Positions 24,482 to 33,256 of a DNA stretch of 64,000 bases are shown one piece after another. Origin of the DNA: Allocoprobacillus sp002160865. GTDB lineage: Bacteria > Bacillota_I > Bacilli_A > Erysipelotrichales > Coprobacillaceae. How positions within the stretch are numbered: the stretch's first letter is position 1; each line of letters opens with the position of its first letter. Under the pieces are notes generated by a model. The model saw only the letters and a program-made list of their open reading frames with translations. It did no database searches and was not told the origin of the DNA. Both the position numbers and the translations under genes were made by a program. Location of the stretch: NCBI RefSeq assembly GCF_042850985.1, contig NZ_AP031415.1, forward strand, positions 1,054,001-1,118,000, in the 5' to 3' direction.

Positions 24482-24557
24482 GGCCTGTTGGAGAAACGGT
24501 TAACTCACATGCCTTTCACGCATGCATTCACGGGTTCGAATCCCGTACAGGTCACCA
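24482..24557 (+). tRNA. tRNA-Glu (TTC)
   Basis: A complete cloverleaf: acceptor GGCCTGT pairs with ACAGGTC, the anticodon loop CTTTCAC gives TTC, the T-arm CGGGTTCGAATCCCG is canonical, and CCA is encoded at 24555-24557. Confidence 0.97.
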
Positions 24558-24560
24558 AAT

Positions 24561-24634
24561 AGGGGTGTGGTTCAATGGTAGAGCATCGGTCTCCAAAACC
24601 GTGGACGCGGGTTCGATTCCTGCCACCCCTGCCA
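24561..24634 (+). tRNA. tRNA-Trp (CCA)
   Basis: Acceptor AGGGGTG pairs with CACCCCT, the anticodon loop CTCCAAA gives CCA (tryptophan), the T-arm GCGGGTTCGATTCCTGC is canonical, and the terminal CCA is encoded. It lies 3 bases after tRNA-Glu, so both come from one transcript. Confidence 0.97.
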
Positions 24635-24644
24635 TTCAAAAGTG

Positions 24645-24667
24645 AGTCGAGTCATCGACTTTTTTTC
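24645..24667 (+). terminator. First terminator after the tRNA pair
   Basis: AGTCGA (24645-24650) pairs with TCGACT (24655-24660) over a GTCA loop, followed by seven T. Confidence 0.85.
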
Positions 24668-24679
24668 TTTATATCGTTT

Positions 24680-24700
24680 GCAGGGAAACCTGCTTTTTTT
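24680..24700 (+). terminator. Second terminator after the tRNA pair
   Basis: GCAGG-GAAA-CCTGC (24680-24693) with a GNRA-type tetraloop, followed by seven T. The two tandem terminators insulate the tRNAs from the convergent gene. Confidence 0.85.
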
Positions 24701-25052
24701 ATTTTATGATATATTTTTTCTTTAATTTCTTATCCAATACTATATAAACAATAGAAGATATTATCAAACCTATAATCAATGATAAAATCCATAAAAAAGT
24801 CCAATTTATATAAAGGCCATAAAACATAATTTCCATGAAAAAGAGAAGAACACAAAAGAAATAGTTTAAATTTTTTGTATCTTCTTTCCAATATTTTTCT
24901 TTATCAATTGGATTTAATGTTTCATAAAATTCATATCCATTATCCCATTCTCTTACTATTTGAAGATGTGAATTTTTGATTTTATTTGTGAAAAACCAAA
25001 AGATAAAATAGATTAGATGAACACTAATGATGACAAAAATAATATTTTCCAT
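24699..25052 (-). CDS. Small membrane protein of unknown function
   Basis: The 117-residue protein has an N-terminal helix (NIIFVIISVHLIYFIFWFF), a charged central segment rich in aromatic residues (REWDNGYEFYETLNPIDKEKYW), and two further helices before a basic tail. GGAGA precedes the start. I do not recognise a family, and neighbours give no hint. Confidence 0.6.
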   Translation of the reverse strand: MENIIFVIISVHLIYFIFWFFTNKIKNSHLQIVREWDNGYEFYETLNPIDKEKYWKEDTKNLNYFFCVLLFFMEIMFYGLYINWTFLWILSLIIGLIISSIVYIVLDKKLKKKYIIK

Positions 25053-25192
25053 ATTGATTCTCCTTTATAAAAATACAATAATGTATTATAGGCTACATTA
25101 TTATATAATGAAGTCAGTTCCATAACAAGAATATGTCGTTTAAATAATCTAAGATAAAATGTGAGTTAATGATTTGAAGGAGGTAGTATTCC

Positions 25193-25567
25193 ATGACGAC
25201 TAAAGGATTTGGATATTGTGGTTTAGCTTGTGATTACTGTCAAGATAATCAGGAGTGCGTGGGCTGTCAACAAGGTGGGTGTCCAGAAAAGGAAACATGT
25301 AAGAATTATCAATGTTGTACAACTCAAAATTATCAATATTGTTTTAAATGCCCTGATTTTCCATGTGAAGATAGTCTTTTACATAAGCTAAGAATTAGAA
25401 CATTCTGTTACTATATCCAACAATATGGGGAAGATGAACTTGCAAGAAAATTAAAAGAAAATAGTGATAAAGGAATCCAATATCACTATAAAAATCAACA
25501 TGTTGGTGATTATGATGCATTTGATACAGAAGAAGAAATTATTCGGTTTATTCAAAGTGGGGGTTAA
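25193..25567 (+). CDS. DUF3795-family Cys-rich protein
   Basis: The 124-residue protein begins FGYCGLACDYC and has a dense Cys pattern (C.GC, GCPEKETCKNYQC, YCFKCPDFPC) in the first 65 residues, typical of DUF3795 and suggestive of zinc or iron-sulfur binding. The C-terminal half is helical (FCYYIQQYGEDELARKL). GGAGGTAG lies about 9 bases before the ATG. The function of the family is not established. Confidence 0.8.
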   Translation: MTTKGFGYCGLACDYCQDNQECVGCQQGGCPEKETCKNYQCCTTQNYQYCFKCPDFPCEDSLLHKLRIRTFCYYIQQYGEDELARKLKENSDKGIQYHYKNQHVGDYDAFDTEEEIIRFIQSGG

Positions 25568-25585
25568 ATAATGAATAATTCCATA

Positions 25586-26425
25586 TTATTTTTTGAAAAG
25601 TTTTTGAATAAGATTCCAACCAAGTGAATCTTTTTTCTTTGGTTCACTTTTTTGACAATAGCTTAAAAATGATTTGCGTGGATTATCAAGATGATATTGT
25701 TTTGCCCAATCTTTAAAATGAAGATTGATATAATTATTTAACACAACAGGATCTCTTTTCTCATGATAAAGTGTCACTAAGTGAAGGGGATCATTGATAA
25801 GAATATGGTTGTTCATAAAATAATCAAACATATCACAAACCAGATTATTATTAAGAATAGAAAATGAATAGGTGTCTTTTGTTGTAAGAATATCTAAATC
25901 AATAAAATATTGAAAATACATACCAGCCATCCCAAATGCACCAGCACCTGCATGGAGAATGCCATTGGTACTATACATAGAAATTTGAATTTCTTTGATG
26001 TCTGATAATTCAATAAGAATTTCATTATATTGGATATATCCATCATTGCAATAGAGTGTATCATAGCCTTTCCATTGGTCAATATCTTGCTTATAAAAGG
26101 ATATCTTGACTTCCCTTCTTTTGATATAATCATGAATTCTTTGATTAAGTTCTTCCAACTTTTTTTGTGAATCATGAATAAAATCTTGTTTTTGCTGTAA
26201 AGCCTCTCTTATAGATAATTGATCATTTAAAATCAGTTTGATTTCATCAATAGAGATTTCCATAGAACGTAATAATAAAATGAGTTTTAAAATATCAATG
26301 TCTTTCTGTGTATAATCACGATAACGATTATTTAAACGTTGTGGGAGGATAAGTCCTTCTTTTTCATAATAAATGAGTGCCTGTTTTGTGACACCAAGCA
26401 TATCTTCAACTTCATGTGTTTTCAT
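25586..26425 (-). CDS. MerR-family transcriptional regulator
   Basis: The 279-residue protein starts with a MerR winged helix (THEVEDMLGVTKQALIYYEKEGLI, about 3-26), a wing (NNRYRDYTQKDID) and the usual coiled-coil dimerisation helix to about residue 100. The C-terminal 170 residues form an effector domain I do not recognise; the motif GILHAGAGAFGMAGM is notable. The ligand is unknown. Confidence 0.8.
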   Translation of the reverse strand: MKTHEVEDMLGVTKQALIYYEKEGLILPQRLNNRYRDYTQKDIDILKLILLLRSMEISIDEIKLILNDQLSIREALQQKQDFIHDSQKKLEELNQRIHDYIKRREVKISFYKQDIDQWKGYDTLYCNDGYIQYNEILIELSDIKEIQISMYSTNGILHAGAGAFGMAGMYFQYFIDLDILTTKDTYSFSILNNNLVCDMFDYFMNNHILINDPLHLVTLYHEKRDPVVLNNYINLHFKDWAKQYHLDNPRKSFLSYCQKSEPKKKDSLGWNLIQKLFKK

Positions 26426-26662
26426 GTTTTTTCTTCCTTTCTTAGCTATATCTTACACTATATGCTAAGAATACAGTCAAGCATTATTTGAAAAATAGTT
26501 AATTATTATGTTTTTAATAATTAAGTTATGACAGACTAGTTCTACCATATAATTCTTGATGAGTACACTTTGTTTCATGTTTTTATTTTGTTTTGATATA
26601 TGTTAAGATAAAAGTAATATAAAAACTATGAAAGACTTCACTAGACAAAGGAGAATTGTTTT

Positions 26663-27256
26663 ATGACATCTTTATTACAGAATACGTATAATACACGTTA
26701 TCTATTATCACATGATATACCATTGATAAGAAGTGATGTTCCCATGAAAATGACAGAAGATGAAAAACAGTGGCTTATTCATCAAAATATCTATACCATT
26801 TTTGATTTGCGTAGTGAAAAAGAATGTTCTATGTTGCCAAGTGCTTTTGAAGGAGATTCAAGGTTTATGTTATATCACACACCTATAACAGGAGCCAATA
26901 CGATTCCTAGTACCCCAGAAGAAGTGAGTACTTCTTATATGTCTATGGTTGATTCTACAATGATCAATATTATTTATCAAATATGTCATGCTTCTTTAGG
27001 CGTTTTTTATTTTTGCTCAGCAGGAAAAGATCGTACAGGTGTGGTATCTGCTTTACTTTTGCTTTGTCTAGGTGTCAGTCATCAACAAATTATTGAAGAT
27101 TATATGAAATCAAAAGAAAATCTGTAATTGTTATTGGAAGATTATGCTCGAAATTCAAATGTTTCTATTGATGTGATCATGCCAAGAGAAGAATATATGG
27201 AGTGCTTTTTAAATAGTCAGAAAATCAAGAATATAGTCAATAAATTTTTAAAATGA
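26663..27256 (+). pseudogene. Tyrosine-protein phosphatase gene with in-frame stop
   Basis: The frame encodes a Tyr_phosphatase 3-like protein: IFDLRSEKECSMLP near 47-60 and the complete P-loop FCSAGKDRTGV near 117-127. It is interrupted by TAA at 27125-27127. Reading through in the same frame continues for 42 codons with typical family sequence (LEDYARNSNVSIDVIMPREEYM) to a TGA at 27254-27256. The intact protein would have about 197 residues. The upstream piece (154 residues) keeps the catalytic loop but loses the C-terminal helices. AAGGAG precedes the ATG. Confidence 0.75.
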
Positions 27257-27326
27257 AAGTTATATTTTTTTAAATTTTCCATATCTTTATGTTATAATAT
27301 AAATATAGGTAAAGGAGGAATCATAT

Positions 27327-27602
27327 ATGGCTCAAAATTTAAAATTTACGGTTACAGATCCAGTTGGACTTTATGCAACTCCTACGACAGAATTAGTGAA
27401 TACTGTCAAACAGTTTTATTGTCATGTGACATTAAATTATGGAAATAAAAGTGTTAATTTGAAAAGTATGATGGGGGTTTTATCTTTAGGAATTCCAACC
27501 AAAGCTCAAATAGAAATTGTGACTGAGGGAGAAGATGAAAAGAAAGCCATTGAAGTGATTAAAGATAAAATCAATGAATTAGGAATTTCTACAATTGAAT
27601 AA
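27327..27602 (+). CDS. HPr-family protein lacking the phosphorylatable histidine
   Basis: The 91-residue protein is HPr-like across its length. The active-site motif that normally reads GLHARPAT is GLYATPTT here, so His15 is replaced by Tyr16 and the partner Arg by Thr. The regulatory Ser46 region is kept (NLKSMMGVLSLGI). It thus resembles Bacillus Crh, which has Gln at this position and works only in catabolite repression after HPr kinase phosphorylation. It cannot carry phosphate from enzyme I by the usual chemistry. AAAGGAGG precedes the ATG, and a terminator follows. Confidence 0.85.
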   Translation: MAQNLKFTVTDPVGLYATPTTELVNTVKQFYCHVTLNYGNKSVNLKSMMGVLSLGIPTKAQIEIVTEGEDEKKAIEVIKDKINELGISTIE

Positions 27603-27608
27603 GGTGAT

Positions 27609-27636
27609 AAGGTATTCTATGAAGGATACCTTTTTT
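27609..27636 (+). terminator. Terminator after the HPr-like gene
   Basis: AAGGTAT (27609-27615) pairs with ATACCTT (27626-27632), with additional pairing in the loop region, followed by T. Confidence 0.8.
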
Positions 27637-27708
27637 ATTGGGGTAATCATACAAATAATTTGAGAATCATTGTTAGATATGAGATACTTATAAAAAGGAG
27701 GTTGTTTC

Positions 27709-30009
27709 ATGATTCAATATATTAGAAAAAGAGATGGACGAATGGATCAATTCGATGTTAATAAAATTGCAGGAGCCATTTATAAGGCTTTTCAGGCTAC
27801 AGAAGCAAAATATGGATTGGATGCAGCTATTGACTTGGCTCATGTTGTAGAACATAAATTAGAAGAACGTCATACTGAATTACCTACAGTGGAATTGGTA
27901 CAAGATACGGTAGAAGAAACCTTAATTGAAAAAGGTTATGTACGTATTGCGAAAGCTTATATTTTGTATCGTGCTGAGCGCACACGTTCAAGAGATCGTA
28001 AATCACGCTTGATGAAAACATTAGAAGAAATTACTTTTCAAGATGCTAAGGATAGTGACTTGAAACGAGAAAATGCGAATGTGAATGCTGATGCTCCAAT
28101 GGGGACAATGTTGAAATATGGTGCAGAAGCAGCTAAACAGTTTAATGAAATGTTTGTCCTGAATCCTTTACATAGTGCCGCTCATCGTTCTGGTGACATT
28201 CATATTCATGATATGGATTTTTTAACCCTAACAACAACATGTACACAAATTGATATTATAGATTTGTTTCATGGTGGTTTTTCAACGGGTCATGGTGTTT
28301 TACGTGAGCCTAATAGTATTACGACTTATTCAGCTTTGACATGTATTGCGATTCAATCAAATCAAAATGATCAACATGGTGGACAGGCGATTGTCAATTT
28401 TGATTATGGGATGGCTGAAGGTGTGAAAAAGTCTTATGTGAAATGGTATTTGAAAGCTATCAAAGGAGCTTTGAAATTATTGATTGATAATCAGGATGAA
28501 CTTATACAAGAGTTACAATCTTTATCTGTTCAACCATCTTTAAGTGATGAAAGTTATTTTGAAGTTGAAAAAGATATTTTTTGTAAGCATGGAATCACTT
28601 TAGATGTTGTAGAACGTATACAAAAGTATGCCAGAGAACAGGCTTATCAAGATACGAATCAAGAAACTTATCAGGCAATGGAAGCCTTGATTCATAATTT
28701 AAATACAATGAATTCTCGTGCGGGAGCACAAGTGCCTTTTAGCTCATTGAATTATGGAATGGATACATCTGTTGAAGGGCGTATGGCTATTCGTAATGTT
28801 TTACTGGCAACGGAAGCAGGATTAGGTCATGGAGAAACACCAATCTTTCCGATTCAGATTTTTAGAGTCAAAGAAGGTATTAATTATCAAAAAGGGGAAC
28901 CTAACTATGATTTATTCCAGTTAGCTTGTCGTGTTTCAGCCAAAAGACTCTTTCCTAATTTTTCATTTGTGGATGCTTCGTTTAATAAACAGTATTATAA
29001 AGGAACACCTGAAACAGAAATTGCCTATATGGGATGTCGTACGCGTGTAATGGGAAATGTCTATGATCCCACACGTGAAATCTCACCAAGACGAGGAAAT
29101 TTGAGCTTTACTTCTATTAATTTACCACGACTTGCCATTAAGTCAAAAGGTGATATTGATGAATTTTTTATAAAACTTGATCAATTGATTGATTTGTGTA
29201 TTGATCAGTTATTAGAAAGATTTGAAATACAATGTAAACGTAAAGTCATGAATTATCCATTTTTAATGGGACAGGGTGTCTGGCTGGATTCTGAAAAATT
29301 AAAACCAACCGATGAAGTCAGAGAAGTTTTAAAACATGGAACATTAACAATTGGTTTTATTGGTTTAGCTGAAACATTAAAATCACTGATTGGTTATCAT
29401 CATGGAGAAAGTGAAAAAGCTCAAATTCTTGGTTTGCAGATTGTTGCCCATATGCGCCGTCGTGTAGATGAAGCAGCTCAAAAATATCATTTGAATTTTT
29501 CTTTAATTGCGACTCCAGCCGAAGGATTATCTGGACGTTTTGTCAAATTAGATAGAAAGATTTATGGGAAAATTGAAGGAGTGACGGATCGTGAATATTA
29601 TACAAATAGTTTTCATGTTCCCGTATATTATCCTATCAGTGCTTTTGAAAAGATTAAGATTGAAGGACCTTATCATGCTTTAACAAATGGTGGACATATC
29701 AGCTATATTGAAATGGATGGAGATCCTACCAAAAATTTACCAGCTTTTGAAAAAATAGTCAGAGCGATGCATGATGCCAATATGGGTTATGGAGCTATAA
29801 ATCATCCTGTTGATCGTGATCCGGTCTGTGGCTATAATGGAATTATTAATGATGTCTGTCCAAAATGTGGACGTCATGAAACACCATATGAAGGTTTTGA
29901 AAGAATTCGTCGTATTACGGGTTATTTAGTTGGAACATTGGAACGTTTTAATGACGCTAAAAAAGCTGAAGAAAAGGATCGTGTCAAACATGACATCAAC
30001 AAAGATTAG
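27709..30009 (+). CDS. nrdD: Anaerobic (class III) ribonucleoside-triphosphate reductase
   Basis: NrdD reduces ribonucleoside triphosphates to deoxyribonucleotides using a glycyl radical. The 766-residue protein starts with an ATP-cone (YIRKRDGRMDQFDVNKIAGAI), has the catalytic barrel, and ends with a zinc motif (VCPKCGR) and the glycyl-radical site RITGYLVGTLERFND. AAAGGAGG lies before the ATG. Its 3' end overlaps nrdG by 20 bases. This gene pair is consistent with strict anaerobiosis. Confidence 0.96.
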   Translation: MIQYIRKRDGRMDQFDVNKIAGAIYKAFQATEAKYGLDAAIDLAHVVEHKLEERHTELPTVELVQDTVEETLIEKGYVRIAKAYILYRAERTRSRDRKSRLMKTLEEITFQDAKDSDLKRENANVNADAPMGTMLKYGAEAAKQFNEMFVLNPLHSAAHRSGDIHIHDMDFLTLTTTCTQIDIIDLFHGGFSTGHGVLREPNSITTYSALTCIAIQSNQNDQHGGQAIVNFDYGMAEGVKKSYVKWYLKAIKGALKLLIDNQDELIQELQSLSVQPSLSDESYFEVEKDIFCKHGITLDVVERIQKYAREQAYQDTNQETYQAMEALIHNLNTMNSRAGAQVPFSSLNYGMDTSVEGRMAIRNVLLATEAGLGHGETPIFPIQIFRVKEGINYQKGEPNYDLFQLACRVSAKRLFPNFSFVDASFNKQYYKGTPETEIAYMGCRTRVMGNVYDPTREISPRRGNLSFTSINLPRLAIKSKGDIDEFFIKLDQLIDLCIDQLLERFEIQCKRKVMNYPFLMGQGVWLDSEKLKPTDEVREVLKHGTLTIGFIGLAETLKSLIGYHHGESEKAQILGLQIVAHMRRRVDEAAQKYHLNFSLIATPAEGLSGRFVKLDRKIYGKIEGVTDREYYTNSFHVPVYYPISAFEKIKIEGPYHALTNGGHISYIEMDGDPTKNLPAFEKIVRAMHDANMGYGAINHPVDRDPVCGYNGIINDVCPKCGRHETPYEGFERIRRITGYLVGTLERFNDAKKAEEKDRVKHDINKD

Positions 30010-30520
30010 ATTATATGGTGTTGTGAATGATTCTATTGTAGATGGACCGGGATTACGCTATACTATCTTTACACAAGGATGTCCACATCATTGTCAAGGT
30101 TGCCATAATCCTGAAAGCTGGGATGAAAATGGAGGCTATTTAGAAGATATTGATCATATTATAGCGGATATCATGAAAAATCCACTTTTAGATGGGATCA
30201 CTCTCTCTGGTGGAGAACCTTTTCTTCAATGTCAACCTTTAATTGCTTTATTAAATCAGATAAAAAAGCAGACACATTTACATATCATGATTTATAGTGG
30301 TTATACTTATGAAGAAATTTTTACATTAGGCAAAGAAGCTATTGAGCTCCTTTGTCTATGTGATACTTTAGTCGATGGACGTTTTGTTTTATCTTTAAGA
30401 AGTTTAGAATTAATTTATAAAGGTTCATCTAATCAAAGAATCATTGATGTTCAAAAGAGTTTACAATATCATTGTCTTTATGAACAGAAAGTGAATGAAT
30501 ATGGAGAGTTTGTTGATTAA
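29990..30520 (+). CDS. nrdG: Anaerobic ribonucleotide reductase activating protein
   Basis: NrdG is the radical SAM enzyme that installs the glycyl radical on NrdD. The 176-residue protein has SIVDGPGLRYTIFTQGCPHH with the CPHHCQGC cluster motif (CxxxCxxC) and the SGGEPFLQ glycine-rich segment. The open frame extends upstream to 29930 inside nrdD, but the ATG at 29990 gives the usual N-terminus (MTSTKIRLYG) and lies about 13 bases after AAAAGG. Confidence 0.95.
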   Translation: MTSTKIRLYGVVNDSIVDGPGLRYTIFTQGCPHHCQGCHNPESWDENGGYLEDIDHIIADIMKNPLLDGITLSGGEPFLQCQPLIALLNQIKKQTHLHIMIYSGYTYEEIFTLGKEAIELLCLCDTLVDGRFVLSLRSLELIYKGSSNQRIIDVQKSLQYHCLYEQKVNEYGEFVD

Positions 30521-30585
30521 ACAAATTCTTTTCTTTATCTATAAGTTTATTTTCGATATAATATAAAAAGTAAAGGAGGGAAACG

Positions 30586-31371
30586 ATGAAGCCTTTATTA
30601 TGTTTTGATGTTGATGGAACATTAAGGGATAATGTCAACCATCAAGTGTGTTTATCTACCCAAAAAACACTGCAATTATTAAAGAAAAAAGGTTATCATA
30701 TGATTATTTCTTCAGGACGTGGGTTAGATTCATTAACAAAAACAGGACTCATGGATATGTTTGAATGGGATGGTTTTGTCTGTAATAATGGACAGCGTGT
30801 TTTAGATGCCAACAAACATGAAATCTTTCATGCTTTGATGGATCCTCAGGCTGTTTTAGATGTTTTAGATATTGCTGAAAAATATCATTATGCAGTGACT
30901 TTAAAATCAACGCAACGTGTCATTACCAAAGAACCCGATGCTTATGTATTGCAGACACAACAATATTTTCAAAATCAGATTCCACCAGTAGGAACTTATC
31001 ATGGACAGGATGTTGAAGCAATGATTGTTTATGGACCACTGGGATATGATTATGCCCCTTTTCAAAAAGTCAAAGGTGTTCATGTTTTACCGGGAGAATC
31101 AACTTATGCGGATATAACCATTGCCGGATTGTCTAAAGCCACTGGAATTCAAAAATTAATGCATTTATTGAATTTGGATGAATATATTGCTTTTGGAGAT
31201 TCGTTAAATGATGTTGATATGTTTCAACACGCCAGTCAAAGTGTTGCGATGGGACAGGGTAATGAACAGTTGAAATCAATAGCAACATTCATTACAAAAC
31301 CGATTGATGAAGATGGTATTTATTATGCTTGTCTTCAACTAGGATTGATTGAGGAAGGAGAATATGAATGA
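30586..31371 (+). CDS. HAD-family hydrolase, Cof type
   Basis: The 261-residue protein has the HAD motifs: FDVDGTLRDN at residues 6-15, a Ser in IISSGRG, Lys in LSKATGIQKL and FGDSLNDVDMF, with a type IIB cap in between. Such enzymes are sugar-phosphate or nucleotide phosphatases; the substrate is unknown. AAAGGAGGG precedes the ATG. The stop overlaps the next small gene (ATGA), suggesting co-expression. Confidence 0.85.
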   Translation: MKPLLCFDVDGTLRDNVNHQVCLSTQKTLQLLKKKGYHMIISSGRGLDSLTKTGLMDMFEWDGFVCNNGQRVLDANKHEIFHALMDPQAVLDVLDIAEKYHYAVTLKSTQRVITKEPDAYVLQTQQYFQNQIPPVGTYHGQDVEAMIVYGPLGYDYAPFQKVKGVHVLPGESTYADITIAGLSKATGIQKLMHLLNLDEYIAFGDSLNDVDMFQHASQSVAMGQGNEQLKSIATFITKPIDEDGIYYACLQLGLIEEGEYE

Positions 31372-31610
31372 CAAAAGAAGAAGCAATTCAAAAAGCTCAT
31401 GCTATGAGTGCTTATATAGAAAGTGAACAGGCTGATGAAAAGACTCATGATTTTGATGATCTCTGGCAAAGTCTTTATGATATATGCCAACTGGCAACTT
31501 ACGGGATTGTGGAATTAACACAGGAAGAAATTAATGAAGCAATCAACTGGCTTAAAGATACGCAAATGCTGACAAAGCAGTATCAGGAAACAGAAATTTA
31601 TTTTTCATAA
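31368..31610 (+). CDS. Small acidic protein of unknown function
   Basis: The 80-residue protein is acidic and probably all-helical (KEEAIQKAHAMSAYIES, then EEINEAINWLKDTQMLTKQY). It overlaps the HAD hydrolase gene by four bases and lies 12 bases before the dipeptidase gene, so it is part of that operon. No family is recognised. Confidence 0.65.
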   Translation: MTKEEAIQKAHAMSAYIESEQADEKTHDFDDLWQSLYDICQLATYGIVELTQEEINEAINWLKDTQMLTKQYQETEIYFS

Positions 31611-31622
31611 GGAGGACGTTAT

Positions 31623-32609
31623 ATGAAAGTTGTTGATATGCATTGTGATACTATTTCAGCTATCCATCTTCAACAAAAAGACGGACAGTCTATTTCTTTA
31701 AAGCATAATGATTTGCATCTGAGTCTAGAGAAAATGCAAAAAGGTAATTATTTATTACAGAATTTTGCGATGTTTACACCATTAAATATGAATGATGATG
31801 CCTGGCAATATGCTCATGATCTGATTGATACATTTTATCATGAAGTTAATCAATATCCAGATTTAATAGGTGTTGTGAAAAACTATCAGGATATTCAAGA
31901 CAATATCCAAAAACAGCGTATGAGTGCTTTATTGACATTAGAAGAAGGAGCTGTTGTACGTAACCAGATTCAGCATCTCCAGCACTATTATGATTTAGGT
32001 GTGCGTATGATTACATTAACATGGAACTTTTCAAATGGAATAGGTTATCCTAATTTTTCTATGGATGATCCTAATCATGGATATCATACATGTGATAATG
32101 TTCATGGTTTGACAGAGTTTGGAAAAGCTTATGTTCAAGAATGTGAACGTTTAGGCATCATCATTGATGTTTCTCATTTGAGTGATGCAGGATTTGAAGA
32201 TGTGTTCCGATACACAACCAAACCTTTTGTTGCCTCACATTCTAATGCCCGTCAGGTTTGCCCTCATGCTCGTAATTTAACGGATGAAATGATTTTAAAA
32301 TTAGCCAGTTGTGGTGGAGTCATGGGAATCAATTATGCGGCGGATTTTTTACATGAAAATAATGAAGAACATGCTGTATCAAAGATTGAAGATATTGTCA
32401 AACATATTCTTTATATTAAAAATCTGGCAGGTATTGATTGTATTGGATTAGGAAGTGATTTTGATGGTATTCCACCTTATCTGGAATTGCAGAACGCTTC
32501 TTATTTGCCATTGTTAGAAAAAGCTTTAAAAGAGGTAGGATTATCAACTGAAGATATTGAAAAGATTTTTTATAAGAATGTCTTAAGAGTTTATCAAAAT
32601 GTTTTATGA
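31623..32609 (+). CDS. Membrane dipeptidase-type peptidase (M19 family)
   Basis: The 328-residue protein has the metal-binding VVDMHCDTIS at the N-terminus, LTLEEGAVV, IIDVSHLS, ASHSNARQVCPHARNLTD and GLGSDFDGI, which define the renal-dipeptidase M19 family of zinc peptidases. It would cleave dipeptides. No signal peptide is seen, so it is probably cytosolic. AAGGAGGAC precedes the ATG and a strong terminator follows. Confidence 0.93.
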   Translation: MKVVDMHCDTISAIHLQQKDGQSISLKHNDLHLSLEKMQKGNYLLQNFAMFTPLNMNDDAWQYAHDLIDTFYHEVNQYPDLIGVVKNYQDIQDNIQKQRMSALLTLEEGAVVRNQIQHLQHYYDLGVRMITLTWNFSNGIGYPNFSMDDPNHGYHTCDNVHGLTEFGKAYVQECERLGIIIDVSHLSDAGFEDVFRYTTKPFVASHSNARQVCPHARNLTDEMILKLASCGGVMGINYAADFLHENNEEHAVSKIEDIVKHILYIKNLAGIDCIGLGSDFDGIPPYLELQNASYLPLLEKALKEVGLSTEDIEKIFYKNVLRVYQNVL

Positions 32610-32613
32610 TAAG

Positions 32614-32649
32614 AAAAAGCAGATGGGTGGGAGCCTCATCTGCTTTTTT
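32614..32649 (+). terminator. Terminator after the dipeptidase gene
   Basis: AAAAAGCAGATG (32614-32625) pairs perfectly with CATCTGCTTTTT (32637-32648). The roughly 215 bases after it hold no gene; a TATAAT near 32829 may drive the lipoprotein gene. Confidence 0.88.
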
Positions 32650-32866
32650 GATATCAGTTTGGGAAAGGATATCATGAAGTAGTCAAAATTTGAAGGGAAA
32701 ACAAATTATTTCTGACTACATACACACTATAACAAATGATTTTGTTTAAAATTTCATGTAATTGTCAAAAAATATGTGATAGAAAAAAAGATGAAGAAAT
32801 TGGTCTATATTTCCTTTAAGATTTTATGTTATAATCATATAAAGTCGAAAAATGGAGGGTGCATGG

Positions 32867-33256
32867 ATGATGAAAAAGTGGGGATTAGCACTCATATGTG
32901 CATTATTGTTGATGGGATGTCATCCTCGTCAATCTGTTGTTGAAAATGAAATCACTTCATTTACAAAACAAGATGTTTATCAATATCAGGATTTGTTATT
33001 GTTTATTGATAAGAAAGCTTTTCAACAAGATGGTTTTTCTTTTCAAATTGAACTCAATGGTGTAGGAATAGGGGATTTTGCTGTTTTTACAGATCAGTCA
33101 CATCATCAGGCAACATGTATCCTTTCATCACAAAAAGATTGTCAACTGACATTTACATTTGAGGAAGATTGTGTTATTGTCAAAGCAACAAAAGAAGATG
33201 ATTTTTTAGGTGCTGATTTATCAGGACATTATGTATTACAGGAGGCGTTATTGTGA
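32867..33256 (+). CDS. Putative lipoprotein of unknown function
   Basis: The 129-residue product has a short basic N-terminus, a hydrophobic stretch and a lipobox LLMGC near residue 20, so it is probably a lipoprotein on the outer face of the membrane. The rest is a small beta-rich domain with no recognised family. GGAGGG lies about 8 bases before the ATG at 32867; an ATG at 32852 overlaps that site. Its stop overlaps the GTG start of the RpiR-like gene. Confidence 0.7.
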   Translation: MMKKWGLALICALLLMGCHPRQSVVENEITSFTKQDVYQYQDLLLFIDKKAFQQDGFSFQIELNGVGIGDFAVFTDQSHHQATCILSSQKDCQLTFTFEEDCVIVKATKEDDFLGADLSGHYVLQEALL

